Source: Gelatoporia subvermispora B
Lineage: Eukaryota > Basidiomycota > Agaricomycetes > Polyporales > Gelatoporiaceae
Reading direction: 5' to 3'
Assembly (NCBI GenBank): GCA_000320605.2
Contig: KB445794.1
Span: forward strand, 1,910,475-1,974,474
DNA: 64,000 bases
Part shown: positions 1 to 10,589 of the stretch, piece after piece
How positions within the stretch are numbered: position 1 is the first letter of the stretch
Layout: each line of letters starts with the position of its first letter
Made by a program: the position numbers and the translations under genes
The notes under the pieces: generated by a model
What the model was told of the DNA's origin: nothing
Seen by the model: only the letters and a program-made list of their open reading frames with translations
The model's database searches: none

Positions 1-2418
1 GGGTTCCGTCGTTGTTGCTGGGATCTGGCGCCATTTTGTCGCCGTCCTCGCTTCCCGTCCCTGCTGCCTCTTCGTCCACTGCGACCCAAGTCGTCAAGGA
101 CAGCGTCAAGTCATCGTCCGCGACTACCCCATCCGTGGAAGCCGAGGCTTGCGAAGTCGCCAATATTCTGGAGATACCAGATAGCGACGATCACTGGGGC
201 ACTGGCGATGACGAGATTGACTTCGTTGACCCCGAGATACAAGACGCTAAAGATGTCGACATCGACCTCACTCTCGATGTCGAGACGTGCGAGGAGATGG
301 AGATTGACTTGACATTAGATGAGGGCGGTAATTCTTCATCAACGGGACAGAACGACTGCGTGGAGCAGTGCCCACTTTGCGAGATGAGTTTACGGGGATT
401 GCGTCAGGAGGTGCGGAATCTTGTTATACTAGGTTACAGTACCTAATGACAATATGTGCTACAGGCAGTTCAGAAGCATGTTAATGACTGCATTGACAAT
501 ATGACATCCCCCAACACTGGTCCTGTGTTCCCGAAAAGCGAAGTATCCCCTGAAGCAATGCCTCATGCTGTTACCGGTCCATTCACCAAGGCCGAATCTC
601 CTTCTGCGGGATCAAGCGTTTTATCGCGTCCCATCCAGCGCAAATCCACTCCAGGCAGCGACGTTAGCGCATTCGCCGCATTGATGTCGTCGAATAAGGA
701 AGTCGAAGCCTGGAAAGAGGCATCAGTCGCAGAAGACCGCAATTTCCGCCCAACACGTGCAAATCGACGTCATGCTCCATTCTACAAGGTATTACAAGGC
801 ATGCCCATCGCCGTGGATGCTTTCCGCTATGGCTCCATACCGGAGATTACAGCTTATTTTCTCACGTGAGTGGAAGTTGCTGCTTGATGTGAGCGTGGAA
901 TGTTCACGCTTATCAACCCCGTACTGGTCAGGCATGCACATTCAGATCACTATACGAATCTGTCCTCAAACTGGCGGAGCGGTCCAATATATTGTTCAGA
1001 GGGTACCGGCAACCTGATCGTACACATGCTCGGCGTGGATCGCAAGTGGGTGCGCCCACTACCGATGGATGTCCCTACCATTGTTCCGGATACGGGCGGC
1101 GTCAGCGTTACGCTAATTGAGGCGAATCATTGTGCGTACAATCCTGAGCTGCGCTATATTTCTTAGTGTTCATAAATTTATCTCTTAGGTCCCGGCTCTT
1201 GTCTTTTTCTCTTCGAGGGCCCGCAGACAGTGAACGCGGGGGACAGTGCGTACAAATCACCGTTTGTTGGTACTAAGCGGATATTCCGCTATCTGCATTG
1301 TGGCGACTTCCGTGCCTCGCCACAGCATGTCCTGCACCCTTGCGTTAAGGGCAAGCGCCTAGACCACGTCTATCTAGATACCACCTATCTCGACCCAAAG
1401 GTCCGTACACTGATCGCCTCTGCTCAGCTTGATTTATTTATTGTCTCTGTTCTACAGTATTGTTTCCCTCCACAGCCGCAGGTTATCGCAGCATGTGCGG
1501 AGCTCGCGCGGAGAATTGTGCGAGGCGAGTCCCTCGAAGACGGCGACTTGAAAGGCAAGAAAAGAGAGACAATGGATGGCTGGATTACCGTCCATGAGAA
1601 GGCGTACAAGAAGGAGGAGAGCGCCGCCGGGCGAGTTCTTTTCATTGTCGGGTACGTTGTCAGCACCCTCTTGAGACGCCAGCACTGACGTCGTTTCGTA
1701 GAACATACTCTATTGGGAAAGAACGTATTGTCAAAGGTGCGTGTCCTCATTTACAGTAAATCATCGTGCAACAGCTCACCGCCATTCGCAGCGATCGCCC
1801 GTGCGCTGGGAACGAAGATATTTTGCGACAGCAGGAAGGAGGCAATCTTACGTTGCGAGGCGGACCCGGAGCTCGATGCTTTATTGACTCGAGATCCTCT
1901 CGAGGGCGCTGTGCACCTGGTTCCTCTAGGTGTCATTGCCTCCGATCGCCTAAAGGACTATATCGGACGTTTCAAGGGCCATTATTCTCGCGCTGTCGGA
2001 TTCCGACCCACTGGCTGGACGTGAGTTGGGTCCTGTATAATACTGTTGTCTGCTCATATTCATCGCTGCCCTATGTAGATACACACCGCCGAGCGGAACA
2101 GACACGACGAACATCCCTTCCATCCCTGCGCTCATCAAACGTGCGCAATCACGGACGTACACCTTTGCCAATCTTCGACCGACGAAGAATAGCTCGCCGG
2201 GTTTGCAGGTCTACGGAGTGCCTTACTCAGAGCACAGCTCGTTCGTAGAGCTGAGCGCTTTTGCCCTCTCATTTGACTGGTGCCGCATGATTGCGACGGT
2301 TAATGTGGGCAGTGAATCGGGGCGGAAGAAGATGAGTAGATGGATTGAACGGTGGGAGGCGGAGAGGAAGAAAGGGGGAGGTATGACCGTACAGCAAAGA
2401 GCACCAGATTATTGGTGA
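1..2418 (+). CDS. PSO2: DNA cross-link repair nuclease PSO2/SNM1 (5' partial)
   Basis: Metallo-beta-lactamase/beta-CASP 5' exonuclease that repairs interstrand cross-links in the nucleus. Proposed exons: <3-410, 465-865, 932-1131, 1189-1400, 1458-1651, 1702-1736, 1792-2020, 2079-2418. All are GT-AG and all phases agree, giving 672 residues in the window. The frame is open at base 3, so the start lies outside. In order I see an acidic N-terminus, a UBZ4-type zinc finger split by intron 1 (CPLC, then KHVNDC), the metal-binding motif HAHSDHY (residues split across intron 2), EANHCPGSC, the conserved HCGDFRASP and LDTTYLDP motifs, and GVPYSEHSSF near the C-terminus. These follow the fungal Snm1/Pso2 order. 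The first metal motif reads HxHxDH as expected. Nothing in it looks broken. Confidence 0.95.
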
Positions 2419-3470
2419 TAAGATTCAAGTGTTCATCAGTACTCCTAAGCGGTGGTCCAGACAATTCAGATTGGCGTTCTTGAGATCTTCTGCTGAGAGC
2501 AAGAGCGCGCCACCCTCCCTCAATGAGAAAGATGGGAGGCAATCCACGTGGGTGTGCTTCTGAATATGCGGTCAGGATGATTGCACATCATAGCATCGAC
2601 CAGTGTGTCTGCGCACCTGCGGATAACAGGCAACGGGAAATGACGTAGACAGCATACGAGAGTACAAGTCCTACAAAAGATGTTGTGCATGGATATCGCT
2701 GCGGTATCAGAGGATCTTACTTCGTAATCAATAATCTGACGAACGGCCGTGAGATAATACTGAGATGAAGTGCAATATGTATCTGGCACATACCAGCTGG
2801 AGATACCACCGGAGCTTCTGTTCGGGCTCAAGCTTGAGGAGATACATGTACGGATTCACAGGACCTTGGCAAATCGGTGAGATTCCGCCTTCATCCACGT
2901 TACTTCAGTGGGATAACATACCGGTTTCAAAGACATAGAATCTCCTTTGGCTTGAGAGATGCGAATAACCTAGAATTTGTGTGCTATGCAGAGATGGACT
3001 ATTTGTCGACACATTGAGTGAATGGACACACAGAGGGCGAAGAGATAAATGCTTACCACGTTTGTCTATCGTGAATAATATTCAACATGTCCTGCAAAAA
3101 GCGTATTGATCAGGTCCTGCAACACTTGATGAAAAGACAGCTAGCCTTCATTGAACGATCTGGCTGCAAATATCGTATCCGAATTAACCTTCCATTCCAT
3201 CGTCCTTCCCATTTTACCTCAAATGTGTCATCGTAGCTGACCCGTGACCGTCTCTGGACCTTACGCGAAGGCGTAAGCTCACAAGAGCGAAAGAGTCTTA
3301 GCTATCGCGAATACGAACATGCATGTATTAGCATCTATTGTCACGCTCACCCCATGAAGGCTGTATATCGCCTGCTGGCTAGTTGATCGGCTGAGTGCAA
3401 ACATGCAGGCAAGCTTCATTGCTTAATTTAACGGATCTGATGATGCATAGACATACAGGGGGCTACTTAC
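2419..3470. other. Unresolved region, possible downstream exons of the 4-kb pseudogene
   Basis: On the minus strand, short stretches around 2830-2750 and 2740-2520 look weakly coding and have plausible splice sites, but no chain of exons keeps frame. It also holds the 3' flank of PSO2. No recognised gene. Confidence 0.3.
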
Positions 3471-4019
3471 AATGAACGAGCGTCGAGCGTCCTCGATATC
3501 TGCGATACAGCCATCGGGTTTCGCAGCGAGAGAGCACCGACGATATATTCGGGACGTTGTGCTCGATTCTGCAAGCTTCTGAATGTCCTCGAATATCCCG
3601 TTCAAAGCTCTTCACATTCATACTCGTGTAAGTGCAAAAGTAGTGAAGTCATGGGTGGTCAACTTACAGCTCTAACTTAGCACAATGTTCATCGAGATCA
3701 TGATCCACTAAATCTGCTCCATCCTTTGCAAGGAATCTCTGGATTTACATGATCAAGTCGAGCGCTCCTTCCGCCGATCTAGCACACCGCTGCTTCTCGC
3801 TTCGCACACACTATTATGTTGTTCAGCAGAAAACTTAGAGATACTGTTCAAACAATAACCTGCCTGGATGGTGTTCAAGATCCCAAGGATAGGGTTGAGT
3901 ACGGCACTGAGGAATGGTACCGCAGTGATAGCATTGGAGACGTTATTCAACGCCTCCAGTACAGCAATGGCATTCGGGATGAAATCGGACGTGTTCGACC
4001 TGCTATTGACAGACAGCAT
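3471..4019 (-). pseudogene. N-terminal helical-bundle gene, probable pseudogene
   Basis: Three consecutive exons on the minus strand: 4019-3864 (start MLSVNSRSN, then a hydrophobic helix AVPFLSAVLNPILGIL), 3810-3668 and 3609-3471. Phases match the gene at 63394-63940 exon for exon; exon 3 is 139 nt in both, exon 2 is 143 versus 140 nt, and the exon 1/exon 2 junction is phase 0 in both. Two defects are visible: the first donor must be GC (CAG|GCAGGT) to keep frame, and exon 2 has an in-frame TAA at 3747-3745 where a CAA would restore the frame. Weak coding continues towards about 2430, but I could not build a consistent model. I do not know the function. Such hydrophobic helical N-termini occur in Agaricomycete STAND- or kinase-like proteins, but that link is inference. 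Confidence 0.5.
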
Positions 4020-5284
4020 ACTCGGAGAGGGACCGAAAGAGACACATTTTGTACCATCGTGACGCAGTTCCTGGGTCGATATAACCACACGGAACCCGCA
4101 ACCATATACGAACAGCCTAGACTGGACTTGCCGGCATGCCGCCCACGGAATCCCTCTATGGTCTTTGGGACAAGGTTGAACAAGGTTTGAGGGCCTGTGT
4201 CATATGAGAGCACATAGGCGACCGGCAGTATTGATAGTACAATACACACCCGATAAAGAGCGAGTGCAGGGCAAGACAGTGCCAAAACCGCCGCGGAGTC
4301 GATCCGGTTGGCCCCTATCTGCCAAGGACTCCAATTCCCTGTCGCAAGGAAGCGCAAAACATAGAGCTCCAAATTTGGAAAGTCAATTCCCCGGTATGGC
4401 ATCTTTCGTCCTTCGTCGACACGTCATCGCTTCTCCTGCACACCTTCTCTGTCGTCTTCTGTGCTACATATCGTCATCAAGCCTCTGACAGGTGGAGGCT
4501 CGAAGGCGCGGGGAGACGTATATAAGGCGCCATCGCGCCATCGACGGGACGTATTCTCTCCCCCCGAACCCCCACGCTGAGCCTACGTCTTCAGGCAGTG
4601 TGGACGAACGAGCGGGCAAAGAGCATCCAAGGGGCCATTTACGACTTCGCAAAATCTCAAGGGACACAGACATCATGAGGTGCGCCTTCATTACTCTGTG
4701 TTGCGCCTATTTTGATTGACAAGCCAGTCTCGCTCTGTGTCACCCATGCGCGAGTCCACGTCCTGCACTCTCGAGTCCTCCATCCACAGCGGCGGTCCCC
4801 CCATCGTGCATTCTGGTCGCACAGGCAGGGGGGGAGAGAGGCGAGACAGGGCCTTGGCGGGCACCGTCATAACGAAGAGAAAAAACGCAAGACTCGCGCA
4901 CAACAGAGCGAGTGTGCACATGCGAGTCTGTCCTCGCTGTTGTCGGCGCAGCTGTCTTGACGCGAGAAGGCGCACAACAGCAAGTTGATGCTGACCCATA
5001 CACGTGCACGAGGCGAAAGCATGAGCAAACGGAGGCAACTAAAGAACTCGACACGAGTCGAGAGTGTTAAGAGTGGCAGCCGCAACTTTGCGGCCGAGCG
5101 TCGCGTGCGGGGGCATGTGATTGTGGATGGGATTACCCACGATCTGATTGGCTGAATGGGCCGGGGAGTATGGGCGCTTGCTGTCTCCCCGCACCGGACA
5201 GGCGCCCAGTCGCGACCGAGCTGGACGCTGTCCCCAAGTACGCTGCCCAGCTCCGACGACCCACGGCGCTGCTGCTCGCTGCTC
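4020..5284. other. Intergenic region upstream of carnitine acetyltransferase
   Basis: No supported gene. A TATA-like GTATATAAG lies at about 4516-4524, and an inverted CCAAT box (ATTGG) lies near 5147 in a GC-rich stretch just before the carnitine acetyltransferase start. Overlapping open frames here are antisense to each other and show no family similarity. Confidence 0.4.
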
Positions 5285-7737
5285 ATGCGCATCCCTCACC
5301 TCCCCCGCTCTGCACCTTTCCTCATGCGCCCCATGTCTTCTGCCCGTCCAGGTCCACCGTCCTTCACAGGTCCCCGCCCGGCGAACTGGAAGTCGCTCGC
5401 TCCTCCTCCAATTCCTGGCGTCACCTTTGCGCACCAGCCAAACCTCGCCCCTCTCCCACTGCCCAAGCTATCGAATACCTTATCTGGCCTGCGGCACTCG
5501 CTCAGCCCGCTGGCGCGGAGCTGGCCGGAGCTCAACGATGCAGAAGCCAAGATACGCGACTTTGGGAGCTCGCTTGGCGTCGGCGAGCAGCTGCACAAGA
5601 GGCTGGAGCAGCGCAAGGCCGAGAAGGACAGTCAAGGAAGCAGCTGGCTAGAAGAGTGGTGGGATGATCTCGCCTATCTCACCTACAGAGACTCGGTAGG
5701 TGTACCTCAGGCTTCTCGCAGTGACTGGCCCGACTTATGAAGAGCTCACCGCCTAGGTCATGATCAACGTTTCGTATTACTGTGAGTATGCGCTAGTTGT
5801 TGATGCGACAATATATTGTTGCTCATCACGATTTGTTTAAACTTCAAGACGGGTTCAAGCCGCATCCCGCGCATCTCCCACAAGCACCTTCACACCGTGC
5901 CGCCGCAATTGTGCACTCGGTCATGCGCTTCCGGCACTCATATAAACGCGGACAAGAACCTCCAGAAAGCATACGCGCTGGCCCGTTGTGCATGGACTCG
6001 TGGCGGTCAGAATATTGGCGTCGGATCGCTCTCGTCTGCTGACACTTTCGTCCAGGTGGATGTTTGACTGCTGTCGCGTGCCGGGAGAGACAGCAGATTG
6101 GAGCGTGAGCCATGCTCAGGAAGGCGATCGCGGCGACTCGGGGCACGTCATCGTTCTGCGGCGGGGGCGCATCTGGCGCCTTGAGCCGTGGCGCGACGGA
6201 CAACTGCTGAGTGTGCCGGAGCTGCAGCAGTGAGTTCTACACTATATTCTCGCCCACAGCGAGCTGATGTCGGTCGATATAGGCAAATCGAGTGGATATA
6301 TGCGCACACAGAGGATGAGTACCCTGCCGTAGGCGTGCTGACGGCGTCGAGCCGGGATATCTGGTATTCCGTACGTGCACGTCGCACTCTACTTTCGTTA
6401 ACACTCTAATCGCAGTCGCTTCCACACACAGGATCAAGCGCACATTTGTGAAGATAAGCACAACCGAGACATACTCGCCGCAATCCACAGCGCCGCGTTC
6501 GTACTGTGCCTCGACACAGAGCGCTCGGCGGACGACGTCGCACACTCGCGTGCGCTGTGGCATGGTGCGGTAGGCGAGCGGCTCGGGCTGCGTAGCCGAT
6601 GGATGGACAAGCCGTGCCAGTTCGTCGTTGACGATGGCGGGCGGGCAGGGTTCGTCGGCGAGCACTCGATCATGGACGGCACGCCGACAGTCGCGCTGTG
6701 CGACCGCGTGCTCGACATGATCGCTGCCATGCCTGCAGAAGCAGCACCCGCGGATCTCGCCCCGCTTGATCCCGCTACTGCACCCAGTCCATTAGACTGG
6801 ACCGTCACGCCGAAACTGAAGAAGGCGATCGCAAACGCGGAAGAGGCTGCGCGCGCGTTGATTGCGACGCAGGCACTGGGCATCGTGCGCACGTCGTACG
6901 GGAAGCGCGAAATAAAGGCGTTCGGCGTGTCCCCCGACGCGTGGGCGCAGCTGCTCGTGCAGCTCGCGTATACGCGGCTACTGCGCAAACGTGGCGAGCA
7001 GCGCGCGGGCGGGACGTACGAGGCGGCGGCGACGCGGCGGTTTAGGAAAGGCCGCACGGAGGCGATCAGGGTGCTCTCGGACGATGCGGCGCTGTGGGCG
7101 GAGAAGATGGACGACGCACAGGCTGATCTGCGGAGCAGGGGCGAGAGCTTCGCGCGTGCGGTGAAGAGGCATGGCACGGACGCACGTGCGGCGGGGATGG
7201 GACTTGGGATAGATCGGCATCTGCTTGGTGAGTCAAGAAATGTGTTGGTGAAGGGTGGGGCTGACAGGTCCGCTTTTTGTTGATGTGTGATAGGCCTCAA
7301 ACAGTGTTTGTTGCCTGGCGAGCCGGTGCCTGCGATCTTTGACGATCCGCTCATCAAGCGCTCGAGCCGGTGGGTACTGAGCACGTCAGCGGTCTTCTCG
7401 AAGCATTTTGGTCCCTACGGTTGGGGCGAGGTTCGTGCTCTATTCGGAACTTTTGCGGGCGGTATTGACATGGATCCACTCGCATAGGTCGTCCCAGATG
7501 GTTTCGGAGTCGCCTACATGACTGGCTTTGACGGTTAGAATCTCTTTTTCACTCACTATTGCTTGACTGAGTCTAGATTTGATTTTCATCGTAGATTACC
7601 TGCAATTCACGATCACGTCCCGCACGGAAATGCCGCATGCGGAGTTCTGCGCAGAGCTTGAGCGCGCAGCAGAAGACATGTTCTCACTGCACTTGGCGCT
7701 TGGGCGAGAGGCTACCACGGACAAGGCGAAGCTGTGA
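5285..7737 (+). CDS. CAT2: Carnitine O-acetyltransferase (mitochondrial/peroxisomal type)
   Basis: Transfers acetyl groups between acetyl-CoA and carnitine, so that acetyl units can leave peroxisomes and enter mitochondria. Exons: 5285-5695, 5757-5781 (25 nt), 5849-6005, 6056-6229, 6283-6370, 6432-7227, 7294-7430, 7488-7533, 7595-7737; 658 residues with all phases consistent. Family landmarks in order: PLPKLSNTLSG near the start, NVSYYYGFK across the mini-exon, PLCMDSWRWMFDCCRVPG, the catalytic-histidine region GEHSIMDGTP (His codon 6663-6665), the STS motif in LSTSAVFSKHFGPYGWGE, and VVPDGFGVAYM. The last residues are AKL, a peroxisomal PTS1 variant. In-frame ATGs at 5285 and 5324 would give an Arg/Pro-rich leader or a shorter form; an earlier in-frame ATG at 5156 is less likely. 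This is compatible with dual targeting as in yeast Cat2. The alternative is a YAT-type paralogue. Confidence 0.93.
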
Positions 7738-10589
7738 CAGTTGGCAGTTGTTGACATGCCGGAAATCCTGAGTGGTGGAATTAGAGGTGTAATTTTTGTA
7801 TTATTGGATATTGGGAGTTGGAACATATCATTTAACATCTTGGAGTCTTTCGTAATACTGCCGAGCAGGATAGATGCGCGTCGAATGATCGAGTTTTGCA
7901 TCATTTAGTACTTGTTGGGTCCTCGCCGAATCAGGACTTCCTCTGAAGTTGGTGTGATTGACATTGCTGTGCAGAGGCACCATAGATCAATGACGCGTGC
8001 TCAAGATGTGATCTCCGCGGCTGGGCGCCCAAGATCTGTCGATCAAATATGCACGTGGGATGTCAATTTCCCAGATCCTGTCGTCGTTCTCGTTCTCTCT
8101 CGCCCATCACACCGGCTGACGGATGTTCTGGCATTCCGACAACTATTTTCATGCTGTCTTGGTTTCATCAAAGCAAACATCTTTACCGAAGGGTCTACAC
8201 TGTGTCTTTGTGTGTGGCGGCAATAACCTTCTAGCCGACATCTACAACTCAACGCCGTCCTGCATTCTGCACACCGAAGGATTCTCGCTGACTGTCGCTC
8301 AATTGTATGCCCCTTCGTGCTTGCTTCGGCGCCGCTTATGACGTCTCTGCGATCTTGAGTTGAGTCGTGACAACGGATACGGGGCTTCGGGAGCTTTTAG
8401 GTCTACTGGTGGCCTAAGGCCGCTAGGTCGTCGTACAATCCATGCTTTGATGTGCACGCTCTCGCAGGGTGTTCGATTCGCTGAACGTAACTGCGAACTT
8501 TGGTCAGCGTTGTTTTGTCAAAATGGAACACAATGGGTGCGTGGAGATGACATCATCGAGGTCTGACTATGGCAGAAGTCAGCACCATCTTGGTTCGAGA
8601 CGAGATGATATATGGGAACACGGGGCGGCACTCGCATACTAGCCTCAGGGGAAATACATCAGGCGTGGTACTGAGAGTGGTGGGTGTGCCGTCAATATTG
8701 TGTGATTTTGGACATCGCAGGAAGATAGCCACTATTGTGAATGCGAGGGTTCATTTTGAGAATAGCGTATCCACGGGGACCCGAGGGTGATGGCTGGCAC
8801 CGCGATGCTCGCCTTCACCTGTCATGCGGCATCATGGTCAGCTCGAGTCATGCGGGTGCACTACATCAAACATAATAGATGTGTGCTTGCCGGCGAGTTT
8901 TGGGTAACACTGTGGAGTGGTGTCTATCGAGCTCATCCCCATGTATAAGGGAGGGTGCGTGGGTGAGACATAGAAGATGAGCTGGGGGAGCACGGACAGC
9001 GACGATCTCAGCAGAGGAGCGGACGCAGTAAGTCGAGAGGAGAGGTGGCGGTGGTCTGGCGGAGAGAGAGATGACGTCCTCCGCACGATCTTATACACGA
9101 ACCGGCGGCTGCCTAATCATGCGGCTGACAGCCTGACACGGTGACTACAAGTGCTCACCGTGTTTCTCAGCGCATGGTTGATCACGGTCTTATCTTATAG
9201 CTCGTTTGCTCCTGTCCGTTGGGATATTGCGATGAGGCTAATAAGGCCGAGATGTTGAGGCTCGCCGTGTGGACTCTGGAGGCAGCTTCTGCTTGTTGGC
9301 TGCTCGTCTGTAGTTGGTTGCTGCAAGGCCCAGAGGTATTTTGTCTTAAGTCGATCCATTCGCTCAGTCAAGTCCTCTTCATGTGTACAACTTCTCCATC
9401 GGAGAAGATATCGCTGATCTCTGACAGGAACTTCTAGTCTCGAACATGCTGCAGAGCAACTACGCAACAAATGAAAAAGCTCTCAGCGATCGACTAAGAA
9501 TATCAATATCGATACTATTCGTCGGCTCTAGTCTCGGTTTATCTGGCGAATTTGCCCAGTACGATGTGTACAACGCCATTTGGATATCAACCAGCTATCG
9601 TCTCGTATTTCTCTGGTCCTCATGATTTAACACGACGTCTATCAGTTTACGCCAGCCCACCTATTTCGCTCCTTTCACGTGTTTTGGAGTGCATGGGCTT
9701 TTCCTGCGCGTCCAACTGCAACTGTATTGATATATCGATAGGAGTTTTGATACCGGAGCTTGCTGTCACCGAAGCAGCTATTTGTATTGCAGAGAACCTC
9801 CTGACCATCCCACCCGTCATCGATGTTGCGTGTTTTGCGTGGCTCCTGTGTTTATTTCGAACAAGCCTAAACCGAACTCCCTGTCGCCCACATCCGAGCG
9901 CGTAAAGTTGTCGGGATCGACTTCGAATAAGTATGAATATACTGTATTTTACACACCAGAAACAGTCCAAATTCGGGGAGTCTTTCCGACGTGCATGGTG
10001 AAGCTAGTGCACCATGATTTTCTCACCTGGACCTCTTGAATTGTGTAGCGCCGATAAGGCCATGGGTCGATCAACAGTAATCTGCGAACTCTCCGACGCG
10101 AGTCAGACTCAGCCTCGGATCTACGGGTGTTGAAATGATCCTGTGCGATAGTAGAGATGACCAGGTGGAGCGACGAGAATTCGACTGCATGTACAGACGT
10201 AGTTCGTGCTCTCGTCAGCAGGATGGAGTGGTTCCTCGCTCTCGACTCTCGAGAGCTCGAGGGATGGCGCCCTCAAGTTTGCGCGTCTGAGGCCCATATT
10301 GACGTTGATCGATCACTAGTCACTATCGGCGCCCTCCTCGGTGTCCCAACATACATCCATGCGTCAGATGTGCCCACATTTCATCTTTGCACCTCTTGAC
10401 GAACTCAAATTGCGCATCCCAAACAGATCTCATGCACCCGAACAACACGCGAGCTGAAAGCCCGACTGGCACTCCGGTTCTTGCTGATGCCAATTCGCCG
10501 ACGACCACGGAGCTCATCGAATCATCAAATACTCTGAGCATGGCAGGCTCACAAGTGTCGTAAAGAGCTTGTAGCGACTTCTTCGTATC
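7738..10589. other. Long region without a supported gene
   Basis: About 2.85 kb. Short open frames occur on both strands (for example around 9552-9905), but none has family similarity, consistent splice sites or codon bias. Bases about 10390-10560 resemble the reverse complement of about 48640-48800 and so form the 5' part of the inverted M20 duplication. A TATA-like TATAAG occurs near 8943. Confidence 0.4.

Noticed and set aside
6434..7384. 316-codon minus-strand frame
   Set aside because: Antisense of the large carnitine acetyltransferase exon with its catalytic His on the sense strand.
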